Source of the DNA: Spirochaetae bacterium HGW-Spirochaetae-7
GTDB taxonomy: Bacteria > Spirochaetota > Spirochaetia > Treponematales > UBA12059
Assembly: GCA_002839245.1 (NCBI GenBank)
Contig: PGXR01000036.1
Span: 1-16,396 of the forward strand
Length of the DNA stretch: 16,396 bases
Direction: 5' to 3'
Under the pieces are notes generated by a model. That model was not told where the DNA came from, made no database searches, and saw only the letters and a program-made list of their open reading frames with translations. Shown here piece after piece: positions 7,364-13,261 of this stretch (position 1 is the first letter of the stretch; the number at the start of each line of letters is the position of its first letter). The position numbers and the translations under genes were made by a program.

Positions 7364-7376
7364 GATTCAATCATGA
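7360..7376. repeat. perfect palindrome over the lnt -10 box and start codon
   Basis: TCATGAT, 3-base centre, ATCATGA: a perfect 7-bp inverted repeat. One arm overlaps the candidate -10 box (7358-7363) and the other contains the lnt ATG (7373-7375). It could be a repressor operator or, if transcribed, a small hairpin hiding the start codon. Confidence 0.5.
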
Positions 7377-9028
7377 GACTGCCACGCGCCATCGGATTTG
7401 CCATCCTCTCGAGCCTCCTCCTCGCTATTGCCTTGCCCAACGAGCTCTTTCCCTGGGGAAGCCCGGCATTCGGGCTCGTCGCGCTGGCTCCGCTCTTTTT
7501 CGCGCTGTCGTCTACCCGGTCATACCGCGAGTCGTTCCTGGTCGGAGCGATTTTTGGCGGGTTGGCCCATGGGCTATCGAGCTACTGGCTGTGGTTCTTC
7601 AAGGATTTCAGGTTCTGGACCCTGGGCACGAGCATCCTCGCGTACATGATAGTCTACGGCTTCCTTGGACTGTACCTGAGAGGCGCGCTCAAGCGCACGG
7701 GAATCGCGAGGCCGCTGGTTTTCGCGATGGCCTGGGCCGTATTCGAGTGGGGCAAGTCCTCCGGCTTCCTGGGCTATCCGTGGGGAATACTCTCCCACAG
7801 CTGGAATACCGTACTGCCCGCCACGCAGATAGTCGAATCGACAGGGGTCTACGGCCTGTCCTTCGCCCTGGCCTTCGTCTCGGCGGCGGTCGGGGAGTTC
7901 CTCTCGCCGTCCGTGCCCGTGCTGCGCTCGCCGCTCGATGGCGATGCCGAGTGGACGCCGACGGGGTGGGCGCGCCGCGTCATGCCGCGCAGACCGCCTG
8001 ATGGCGAAGGACGCTTCCTGGCCGCGGGCCAGGTGGTAGTCGCCGTCGTCCTGCTGGCGGCGATTTCAGCATACGGATTCGTCGCGCTGGACAAGCCCAG
8101 GACTGCCCGCGGTTCGTTCAGCGCCGTCCTGGTCCAGCAGAACCTCGATCCGTGGGATGGAACCGAAAGCGAAAATCTTGCCGTATCTATCGCCTTGGCG
8201 CGAAAAGCCATGGCAGCGTCTGCTTCGGCTCCGGACATCGTGATCTTCAGCGAGACGACGCTGCGCCGACCGTGGAACGGTTTCCAGCGATACTTTTCGA
8301 AAACGCCCGCCGAGGATCCGCTGACCGGCTTCATCGCCGATTCCGGGGCCTGGCTTTTCACCGGCGCGCCGGAGATACTCGACTACAAGACATACGATGC
8401 GACCAATTCGGTGATACTGGTCGATGCAGGAGGGGTGCAACGGGGCAGTTATGCCAAGATCCACCCGGTTCCGTTCGCCGAAGCCATACCGTTCTGGGAA
8501 TACGACCCGTTCAGGACCTTCATACAGGAAGTTGTCGGCCTTGAATCCGGCTGGGTGATGGGCACGGAACGCGTGATATTCGAGCTGCCTACGAAGAATG
8601 CTGGAACCGTCCGCTTTGCCGCCCCGATATGCTTCGAGGATGCCTTCGCCTCGTTGTGCCGCGATTTCGTCAGGGATGGCGCGGAGCTGCTCGTCAACCT
8701 GACGAACGATTCCTGGTCCAGGACACATTCGGCGGAGATACAGCACTTCGTCGCCGCCCGTTTCAGGGCCATCGAGCTGCGGCGAACGCTCGTACGCTCG
8801 ACGAATGGCGGTGTGTCGGGAATAGTCGGCCCGGACGGACGCATCATCGAATCCTTCCCCTTGTTCGAATCGGTGGCCAGGATGGTCGAAGTGCCGATTT
8901 TCGTAGACGAGACGACCCCGTACCTCGAGTATGGCGACTGGTTTGCCTTCGTTCTGGCCTGTATTCTGGCGGTTGCAGCGTTTATACTCTTTATTGACGA
9001 CAGCTTGTCGAAAAAGGAGCAGCCATGA
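7373..9028 (+). CDS. lnt: apolipoprotein N-acyltransferase
   Basis: Lnt adds the third acyl chain to the N-terminal cysteine of lipoproteins at the inner membrane. From ATG 7373 it has 551 residues. The N-terminal half shows membrane segments at roughly 6-21, 31-47, 54-72, 82-102, 112-127, 157-177 and 218-238, with a charged loop at 180-215; a last segment is at 523-541. The nitrilase-like periplasmic domain (about 250-510) carries the full catalytic triad Glu294 (FSET), Lys362 (YAKIHPVPFAE) and Cys420 (PICFEDAF), and also Glu370, matching E. coli Glu267/Lys335/Cys387 and Glu343. LTNDSW is present. An upstream in-frame extension was rejected because it lacks membrane character and overlaps coaD. 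Its stop overlaps the next gene (ATGA). Confidence 0.95.
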   Translation: MRLPRAIGFAILSSLLLAIALPNELFPWGSPAFGLVALAPLFFALSSTRSYRESFLVGAIFGGLAHGLSSYWLWFFKDFRFWTLGTSILAYMIVYGFLGLYLRGALKRTGIARPLVFAMAWAVFEWGKSSGFLGYPWGILSHSWNTVLPATQIVESTGVYGLSFALAFVSAAVGEFLSPSVPVLRSPLDGDAEWTPTGWARRVMPRRPPDGEGRFLAAGQVVVAVVLLAAISAYGFVALDKPRTARGSFSAVLVQQNLDPWDGTESENLAVSIALARKAMAASASAPDIVIFSETTLRRPWNGFQRYFSKTPAEDPLTGFIADSGAWLFTGAPEILDYKTYDATNSVILVDAGGVQRGSYAKIHPVPFAEAIPFWEYDPFRTFIQEVVGLESGWVMGTERVIFELPTKNAGTVRFAAPICFEDAFASLCRDFVRDGAELLVNLTNDSWSRTHSAEIQHFVAARFRAIELRRTLVRSTNGGVSGIVGPDGRIIESFPLFESVARMVEVPIFVDETTPYLEYGDWFAFVLACILAVAAFILFIDDSLSKKEQP

Positions 9029-9399
9029 GCGTACGGGAATATATATCTGCGCCATTCTACGAAATACAACAATACAAAAGGGATCCTCCCCGGGACGCTC
9101 TTGCGTTCACCGGGTCTCCCAGGAAACATCCATACGACGACGAGAAGATCATCCTAATCGCCGAACCGCAGAGCGGAGAATCGGCCATCTACGAGTTCAA
9201 GGCTTCCGACGTCGTCGGAGCCCAGGACATGCCGAGCCCTGTCACCGAGGCGGGCGAGAGCTACAGGATCGTCAGGCTGTGGATTCGTCGCGGCGCCGTC
9301 GGGATACAGTACGAGCCGTTCGAGGTCGATACGCCTTTGCGGTTCATGCGGGAGTCGCATCCGCTGAGGGAACGCTTGTTCGGCAGGAACCGGGGCTGA
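9025..9399 (+). CDS. unrecognised 124-residue protein coupled to lnt
   Basis: I do not recognise this family. The ATG overlaps the lnt stop (ATGA at 9025-9028) and has a strong ribosome site, AAAAAGGAG at 9011-9019, so it is very likely translated. There is no signal peptide, membrane segment or cysteine. The sequence alternates short hydrophobic stretches with charged residues and looks like a small beta-rich cytosolic domain: EKIILIAEP (about 40-48), SAIYEFKASDVVG (53-65) and IVRLWIRRGAVGIQYEPFEV (82-101), followed by a basic tail ending RERLFGRNRG. Position suggests a role shared with lnt or with the radical SAM gene 5 bases downstream, but that is inference. Confidence 0.85.
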   Translation: MSVREYISAPFYEIQQYKRDPPRDALAFTGSPRKHPYDDEKIILIAEPQSGESAIYEFKASDVVGAQDMPSPVTEAGESYRIVRLWIRRGAVGIQYEPFEVDTPLRFMRESHPLRERLFGRNRG

Positions 9400-9404
9400 A
9401 ACCG

Positions 9405-10409
9405 ATGCCCGGACGGGCCATTCCCGAGGCGCGGTTTTATTCGCTGGCGGATGACGGGGCAGTGCGGTGCTCGCTGTGCCATCACCAGTGCCTGGTAACG
9501 CCCGGGCACGTCGGCGTGTGCAAAGTACGCCGAAATGAAGGCGGCCGACTGGTGCTGCCGTTCTACGGCCGTGCCAGCGCCATTTCCATTGACCCGATAG
9601 AGAAGAAACCCCTGTACCACTTCATGCCCGGCAGCTCCACCTTCTCGGTAGGCTATGTCGGATGCAACCTCCGCTGCCCGTTCTGCCAGAATTTCGGCAT
9701 ATCCCAGTCGACCGACGCCTTGACCGAAGCGGTCGATCCCGCCGGGCTGGCTCACGCCGCGGTGCGCGCTGGCTGCCCGTCCATCGCCCACACGTATTCC
9801 GAACCCCTGGTCCACGCGGAGTTCGTGGTGGAGAGCCTCATGGCGGCCAGGTCAGCCGGACTGCGCACCGTCCTCGTTACCAATGGCTGTGCGAGGATGG
9901 AAGCGGCTACGGAGGTGCTGTCGCTTTGCGACGCGGTAAACGTCGACGTCAAATGCTGGAGCGGGTCATTCTACCGGGATGAACTGGGAGGCGACCTGCC
10001 CACCGTCAAGGCCTTCGTCGAGCTTGCCTTCCGGCTGGGAACCCACGTGGAAGCCACGACGCTGGTCATACCCGGCAAGAATGACGATGATGGCCAGATC
10101 GATGGCATAGCGGCCTTCCTGGCGTCGCTGTCGGCCGATATTCCGCTCCACCTGTCTGCTTACCGGCCCATGTACCGGTACACCGTGGCACCTACGCCGC
10201 AATCCACCATCGAAAGAATGTCTGTGGTGGCGCGCAGGCATCTCCGCTACGTCTACCCTGGAAACCTTGGCAGTCAGGCAGTGCAAACAGCCTGCCATTC
10301 GTGCGGAGCTGCGCTCGTTGTGCGCAGGGGATACGGCATCGACCTAGCTGGCTTGAATGGAGATAACTGCGCCGCCTGTGGCGCCAAGTCTCCCATCATC
10401 GTCGCGTGA
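9405..10409 (+). CDS. amrS: AmmeMemoRadiSam-system radical SAM enzyme
   Basis: A 334-residue radical SAM protein. The 4Fe-4S site is CNLRCPFC (Cys87, Cys91, Cys94). An N-terminal cysteine group (CSLCHHQC at 22-29, Cys39 in GVCKVRRNE), the stretch AISIDPIEKKPLYHFMPGS (59-77) and a C-terminal zinc-ribbon-like pair (CHSC 297-300, CAAC 322-325) are the layout of the family that occurs with AMMECR1 and Memo proteins. Pyruvate formate-lyase activating enzymes are its nearest well-known relatives and this gene could be annotated as one, but the flanking cysteine pairs favour AmrS. Its chemistry is not known to me with certainty. ATG 9405 is 5 bases after the previous stop; no AMMECR1 or Memo gene is in the window. 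Confidence 0.85.
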   Translation: MPGRAIPEARFYSLADDGAVRCSLCHHQCLVTPGHVGVCKVRRNEGGRLVLPFYGRASAISIDPIEKKPLYHFMPGSSTFSVGYVGCNLRCPFCQNFGISQSTDALTEAVDPAGLAHAAVRAGCPSIAHTYSEPLVHAEFVVESLMAARSAGLRTVLVTNGCARMEAATEVLSLCDAVNVDVKCWSGSFYRDELGGDLPTVKAFVELAFRLGTHVEATTLVIPGKNDDDGQIDGIAAFLASLSADIPLHLSAYRPMYRYTVAPTPQSTIERMSVVARRHLRYVYPGNLGSQAVQTACHSCGAALVVRRGYGIDLAGLNGDNCAACGAKSPIIVA

Positions 10410-10481
10410 ATGGCCTGCCGGCGAAAAACGGGCTGGTATCGGAGTTTTTCAGGGTATGCCGGGCAATTCGCGATTATCCTC

Positions 10482-10510
10482 TTGACTTTTTTTTTGGCTT
10501 TTGGCATTGT
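10482..10510 (+). promoter_or_regulatory. candidate promoter of the tRNA-His/Arg/Lys genes
   Basis: TTGACT (10482-10487), 17-base spacer containing a run of nine T (10487-10495, shared with the last base of the -35), CATTGT (10505-10510). The -10 is a weak match. The predicted start near 10517 is about 12 bases before tRNA-His. The rest of 10410-10528 holds nothing else I can support. Confidence 0.5.
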
Positions 10511-10528
10511 ACGTCTCGCCAAGTGCAC

Positions 10529-10601
10529 GGTGGGTGTAGCTCAGCGGTAGAGTCCCAGAATGTGGATCTGGAAGTCGCGGGTTCGAACCCCGTCACTCAC
10601 C
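10529..10601 (+). tRNA. tRNA-His (GTG)
   Basis: Full cloverleaf. Acceptor GTGGGTG pairs with CACTCAC (one G-U), and the extra G at position -1 (10529) faces C73 (10601), the identity mark of tRNA-His. Anticodon stem CCAGA/TCTGG with loop ATGTGGA gives anticodon GTG; the T arm is GCGGG-TTCGAAC-CCCGT. CCA is not encoded. As a GUN tRNA it is a potential queuosine substrate. Confidence 0.96.
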
Positions 10602-10642
10602 CTAGCTCGTCGAAACCGGAGCATGGGACCGTTCGGCGGCGG

Positions 10643-10716
10643 GCGTTCGTAGCTCAGCTGGATAGAGCGACGGACTTCGAATCCGTAGGTCGCCGGTTCG
10701 ACTCCGGCCGGACGCA
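10643..10716 (+). tRNA. tRNA-Arg (TCG)
   Basis: Acceptor GCGTTCG pairs with CGGACGC (one T-G). D stem is GCTC/GAGC. Anticodon stem ACGGA/TCCGT has loop CTTCGAA, anticodon TCG (reads CGA). The T arm is GCCGG-TTCGACT-CCGGC, discriminator A. CCA is not encoded. A T-rich spacer (10717-10755) follows, without a convincing hairpin. Confidence 0.96.
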
Positions 10717-10755
10717 GGTTGGTATCGTTCTTTGTTTTCTTTTCTGTTTCTGTTC

Positions 10756-10828
10756 GGGCCGTTAGCTCAGCTGGTAGAGCAGCAGACTCTTAATCTGCGG
10801 GTCGCAGGTTCGATCCCTGCACGGCTCA
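10756..10828 (+). tRNA. tRNA-Lys (CTT)
   Basis: Acceptor GGGCCGT pairs with ACGGCTC (one G-T). Anticodon stem GCAGA/TCTGC has loop CTCTTAA, anticodon CTT (reads AAG, the common Lys codon in this window). T arm GCAGG-TTCGATC-CCTGC, discriminator A, CCA not encoded. Confidence 0.96.
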
Positions 10829-10835
10829 ATTGGAT

Positions 10836-10860
10836 GCTCCACGCGAACGATCGCCGGAGC
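10836..10860 (+). other. hairpin after tRNA-Lys
   Basis: GCTCC/GGAGC (5 bp), a small internal loop, then GCGA-acga-TCGC. No T-tract follows, so it may mark a processing site or a weak stop just before the tRNA-Leu promoter rather than a full terminator. Confidence 0.3.
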
Positions 10861-10868
10861 GTCTGCCC

Positions 10869-10898
10869 TTGACATGGTCTGCCGATTTCAGGTAATTT
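10869..10898 (+). promoter_or_regulatory. sigma70-type promoter of tRNA-Leu/tRNA-Gly
   Basis: TTGACA (10869-10874, perfect -35), 18-base spacer, TAATTT (10893-10898). The start would fall near 10905, about 14 bases before tRNA-Leu. This suggests that the five tRNA genes form two transcription units. Confidence 0.6.
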
Positions 10899-10918
10899 TC
10901 GTTGCCCTGTGGCTACGA

Positions 10919-11000
10919 GCGAGAGTGGTGGAATTGGCAGACACGCCAGACTTAGGATCTGGTGCCTTGCGGCGTGAGGGTTCAAGTCCCTTCTCTCGCA
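10919..11000 (+). tRNA. tRNA-Leu (TAG)
   Basis: Class II tRNA with a long variable arm. Acceptor GCGAGAG pairs perfectly with CTCTCGC. Anticodon stem CCAGA/TCTGG has loop CTTAGGA, anticodon TAG (reads CUA/CUN). T arm GAGGG-TTCAAGT-CCCTT, discriminator A, CCA not encoded. Confidence 0.96.
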
Positions 11001-11043
11001 GAGGATCGGGTTTTCCGAGCGTCGGCGAGCGATGGAACTGCAT

Positions 11044-11115
11044 GCGGGAATAGCTCAGTGGTAGAGCGCCACCTTGCCAAGGTGGATGTCGCGGGTCCGA
11101 CTCCCGTTTCCCGCT
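11044..11115 (+). tRNA. tRNA-Gly (GCC), with C at position 55
   Basis: Acceptor GCGGGAA pairs perfectly with TTCCCGC, discriminator T. D arm GCTC/GAGC keeps G18 and G19 (11060, 11061). Anticodon stem CCACC/GGTGG has loop TTGCCAA, anticodon GCC. The T arm GCGGG/CCCGT closes the loop TCCGACT: position 55 (11097) is C instead of the near-universal T that becomes pseudouridine. All other elements look functional. CCA is not encoded. Confidence 0.93.
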
Positions 11116-11121
11116 CGACGC

Positions 11122-11162
11122 GAAGGCGGTCCGGAGAACTCCCGGATCGCCTTCTTTTTTTT
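11122..11162 (+). terminator. intrinsic terminator of the tRNA cluster
   Basis: GAAGGCGGTCCGG (11122-11134), 7-base loop, CCGGATCGCCTTC (11142-11154): a 13-bp stem with one G-U pair, followed at once by eight T (11155-11162). It begins 7 bases after tRNA-Gly and insulates the tRNA units from tig. Confidence 0.93.
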
Positions 11163-11174
11163 GTTCCAAACGCT

Positions 11175-11197
11175 TCCGATACTCAAGGTGTATCGGA
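11175..11197. repeat. perfect inverted repeat in the tig leader
   Basis: TCCGATAC, 7-base centre, GTATCGGA: perfect 8-bp arms, extendable by a wobble and a C-G pair. It lies in the 98-base region between the terminator and tig and is a candidate operator or leader hairpin. It does not match the CIRCE heat-shock element. A perfect 8-bp palindrome, CGTATACG, follows at 11206-11213. Confidence 0.5.
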
Positions 11198-11220
11198 GGA
11201 TATTCCGTATACGTTCGTTC

Positions 11221-11241
11221 GCGGCCTTCACGCGAGGCCGC
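11221..11241 (+). other. perfect 7-bp hairpin just upstream of the tig ribosome site
   Basis: GCGGCCT, 7-base loop, AGGCCGC: a perfect, GC-rich stem ending 4 bases before the AGAAGGGG ribosome site. As RNA it could affect translation start of tig. If ATG 11243 were the true start it would lie directly before that codon. Confidence 0.45.
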
Positions 11242-11245
11242 CATG

Positions 11246-11253
11246 AGAAGGGG
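11246..11253 (+). promoter_or_regulatory. ribosome binding site fixing the tig start
   Basis: AGAAGGGG stands 7 bases before GTG 11261. It overlaps the alternative ATG reading from 11243, which favours the GTG start. Confidence 0.6.
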
Positions 11254-11260
11254 TAGTCAC

Positions 11261-12619
11261 GTGGTCGTAACCAAGAAGATCGAAAAACTGGAAAATTCAT
11301 CCGTCCGGCTTACCGTTACCGTAGGCAAGGATGACGTACGCGCTTCATACGAGGCTCTCCTCAAGGAATATGCCAGGGATGTCCGTATCGACGGATTCCG
11401 CAAGGGAAAGGTCCCGTCGACGATACTGGAGCGCAAGTTCGGCTCGCAGCTCAGGCTCGACGCGATGGGCCGCGTGATGGACCAGGCGGTTGAGAAGGCG
11501 CTCGAGGGCGAGACCCTGGTGCCGCTGTCGTACGCGCAGCCATCGCTCGAAGGCCAGCCGTCGTTTGACCTGGACTGCGATTTCTCCTTTTCGGTCGCCT
11601 ATGACGTGTTCCCCGAAGTGAACGCAGGCGACGTCGCCGACGCCGAGATAGAGCTTCCCCAGGTCAATATTGCCAAGGCCGACGAGGACCGGGAGCTCGA
11701 CGAAATCCGCGAGCGCAACGCCATAGTCAAGGACAAGGAAGACGGCGCCACCGCCAAAAGAGGCGACATCGCGACGGTAGACTATTCCGAGCTCGACGAG
11801 GCAGGCGCGTTGGTTCCCGGGTCGGAGCGGCAGGATTTTGTCTTCGAGATAGGTACCGGCCACAACCTCTACAAGTTCGACGACGAATTCATCGGCCTGA
11901 AGAAGGGGGCCGAAAAAACAGTCGACAAGACTTTCCCGGCTGACTTCGAATACGCGGAACTTGCGGGGCAGACGAAGCGGCTACACATCAAGCTTTCGAA
12001 GCTCAAGGAAAAGCAGCTTCCGGCGCTCGACGACGAGCTGGCCCAGGACGTTTCCGAAAAATTCAAGACTCTCGCCGACCTCAAGGCCGACGTCCGGGCG
12101 AAGCTGGAAAAACGGCTCGAGGACAGGCTCCGCTCGTTGCGCGAAAAAGCCATCATCAACGTGCTTGTCGAACGGTCGACGGTGGACATACCGGCCTCCA
12201 TGATCGCCGCCGAGCTTGAGATGCGGCTACGGAACCTCATGCAGCGGATGGGCATAGAGAACGAGGAAAGGCTTGCCCAGATAGTCAGCAGCAGCGGCCG
12301 TTCCGTGGACCAGCTGCGCGAGGAATGGCGGCCCGAGGCGACCAAGGCCATCAAGACGAGGCTCGTGATGGACAAGCTCGTGGCCGAAGGAAAATATGAA
12401 GCATCGGAAGAAGCCATCGCCGCGGAGTACGCGAAGATGGCCTCCGAGTCGAGCCTGTCGGTGGACGAAGTCAAGGCTGAATACGAGCGCCGTGGCATGG
12501 TCGAGTACTTGAGCGACAGGATCAAGGAAGACCAGCTCCTGGCTGACCTGGAGAAGAAGGTCAAGACGAAGAAGGGCAAGAAAGTCGCCTTCGTGGACTT
12601 GTTCAAGGAAAATGAGTAA
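11261..12619 (+). CDS. tig: trigger factor, ribosome-associated chaperone and prolyl isomerase
   Basis: Trigger factor binds the ribosome exit tunnel and shields nascent chains. From GTG 11261 it has 452 residues. The ribosome-binding N-domain carries the signature GFRKGKVP (45-52). A PPIase (FKBP-like) domain follows at about 165-250 (KRGDIATVDYSELDE, FVFEIGTGHNLYKFDDEFIG, KKGAEKTVDKTFP), then the long helical substrate-binding domain to the C-terminus (LPALDDELAQDVSEKFKTLA onward). The GTG start gives the family-like opening VVTKKIEKLENSSVRLTV; an ATG at 11243 would add six residues. It is the first gene of tig-clpP-clpX-lon and clpP follows after 21 bases. A clear promoter was not found, though inverted repeats precede it. 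Confidence 0.96.
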   Translation: MVVTKKIEKLENSSVRLTVTVGKDDVRASYEALLKEYARDVRIDGFRKGKVPSTILERKFGSQLRLDAMGRVMDQAVEKALEGETLVPLSYAQPSLEGQPSFDLDCDFSFSVAYDVFPEVNAGDVADAEIELPQVNIAKADEDRELDEIRERNAIVKDKEDGATAKRGDIATVDYSELDEAGALVPGSERQDFVFEIGTGHNLYKFDDEFIGLKKGAEKTVDKTFPADFEYAELAGQTKRLHIKLSKLKEKQLPALDDELAQDVSEKFKTLADLKADVRAKLEKRLEDRLRSLREKAIINVLVERSTVDIPASMIAAELEMRLRNLMQRMGIENEERLAQIVSSSGRSVDQLREEWRPEATKAIKTRLVMDKLVAEGKYEASEEAIAAEYAKMASESSLSVDEVKAEYERRGMVEYLSDRIKEDQLLADLEKKVKTKKGKKVAFVDLFKENE

Positions 12620-12640
12620 TCTACTCCACGAGGTGTTTCA

Positions 12641-13261
12641 ATGACTGAGAAAATGCACAACCTCGTTCCGGTGGTTATAGAGCAGTCCGGAATAGGGGAA
12701 CGATCCTATGATATCTACTCGCGGCTCCTCAAGGACCGCATTGTATTCGTCGACGGGGAGATCAACGACCTGACGGCTGACCTTGTCGTCGCCCAGCTCC
12801 TTTTTCTCGCTTCCCAGGATGCCGAGAAAGACATCGACCTGTACATCAATTCTCCCGGAGGTGCGGTGACGGCCGGCCTGGCGATCTACGATACCATGCA
12901 GATCGTCCAGCCCGATGTCAAGACAATATGCGTCGGACAGGCTTCCAGCATGGGAGCCCTGCTGCTCGCGGGCGGTGCCGCTGGCAAGCGCATGGCGCTT
13001 CCCAGCTCCAGGATACTGATTCACCAGCCTTGGGGCGGCGTACAGGGGCAAGCTTCGGACATCAGCATCCAGGCTCGCGAAATCATCAGGATGAAGCGCA
13101 TGACCGTGGAATATTTCGCCCAGCATACCGGAAAATCCATTGAGCGGGTCGCCCAGGACATGGAGCGCGACTTCTTCATGTCTGCCCAGGAGGCAGTTGA
13201 ATACGGGCTCGTGGACACGGTACTCGAAAAGAGGAAACATGGCGCGGTCGAAGGGAAATAA
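12641..13261 (+). CDS. clpP: ATP-dependent Clp protease proteolytic subunit ClpP
   Basis: The serine peptidase ring of the ClpXP protease. At 206 residues it has normal length and shows the triad Ser103 (GQASSMG), His128 (ILIHQPWGG) and Asp177 (ERDFFMS), with the same spacing as E. coli Ser97/His122/Asp171. The substrate-strand motif NSPGG (70-74) is present. No long propeptide is seen. GAGGTG precedes the ATG. Its last 23 bases overlap the start of clpX, tying synthesis of the two partners together. Confidence 0.98.
   Translation: MTEKMHNLVPVVIEQSGIGERSYDIYSRLLKDRIVFVDGEINDLTADLVVAQLLFLASQDAEKDIDLYINSPGGAVTAGLAIYDTMQIVQPDVKTICVGQASSMGALLLAGGAAGKRMALPSSRILIHQPWGGVQGQASDISIQAREIIRMKRMTVEYFAQHTGKSIERVAQDMERDFFMSAQEAVEYGLVDTVLEKRKHGAVEGK

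Noticed and set aside
7166..7372. Upstream in-frame extension of lnt by 69 codons
   Set aside because: It overlaps coaD on the other strand, lacks membrane character and crosses the divergent promoter region; the hydrophobic first segment begins right after ATG 7373.
8931..9404. Upstream in-frame extension of the radical SAM gene
   Set aside because: It overlaps lnt and the 124-residue gene in another frame, and family similarity begins after ATG 9405.
10414..10449. Hairpin (CCTGCC/GGCTGG) followed by T5 after amrS as a terminator
   Set aside because: The stem has an internal T-T mismatch and an 11-base loop, and the T run lies 9 bases beyond the stem, so it is too weak to call.
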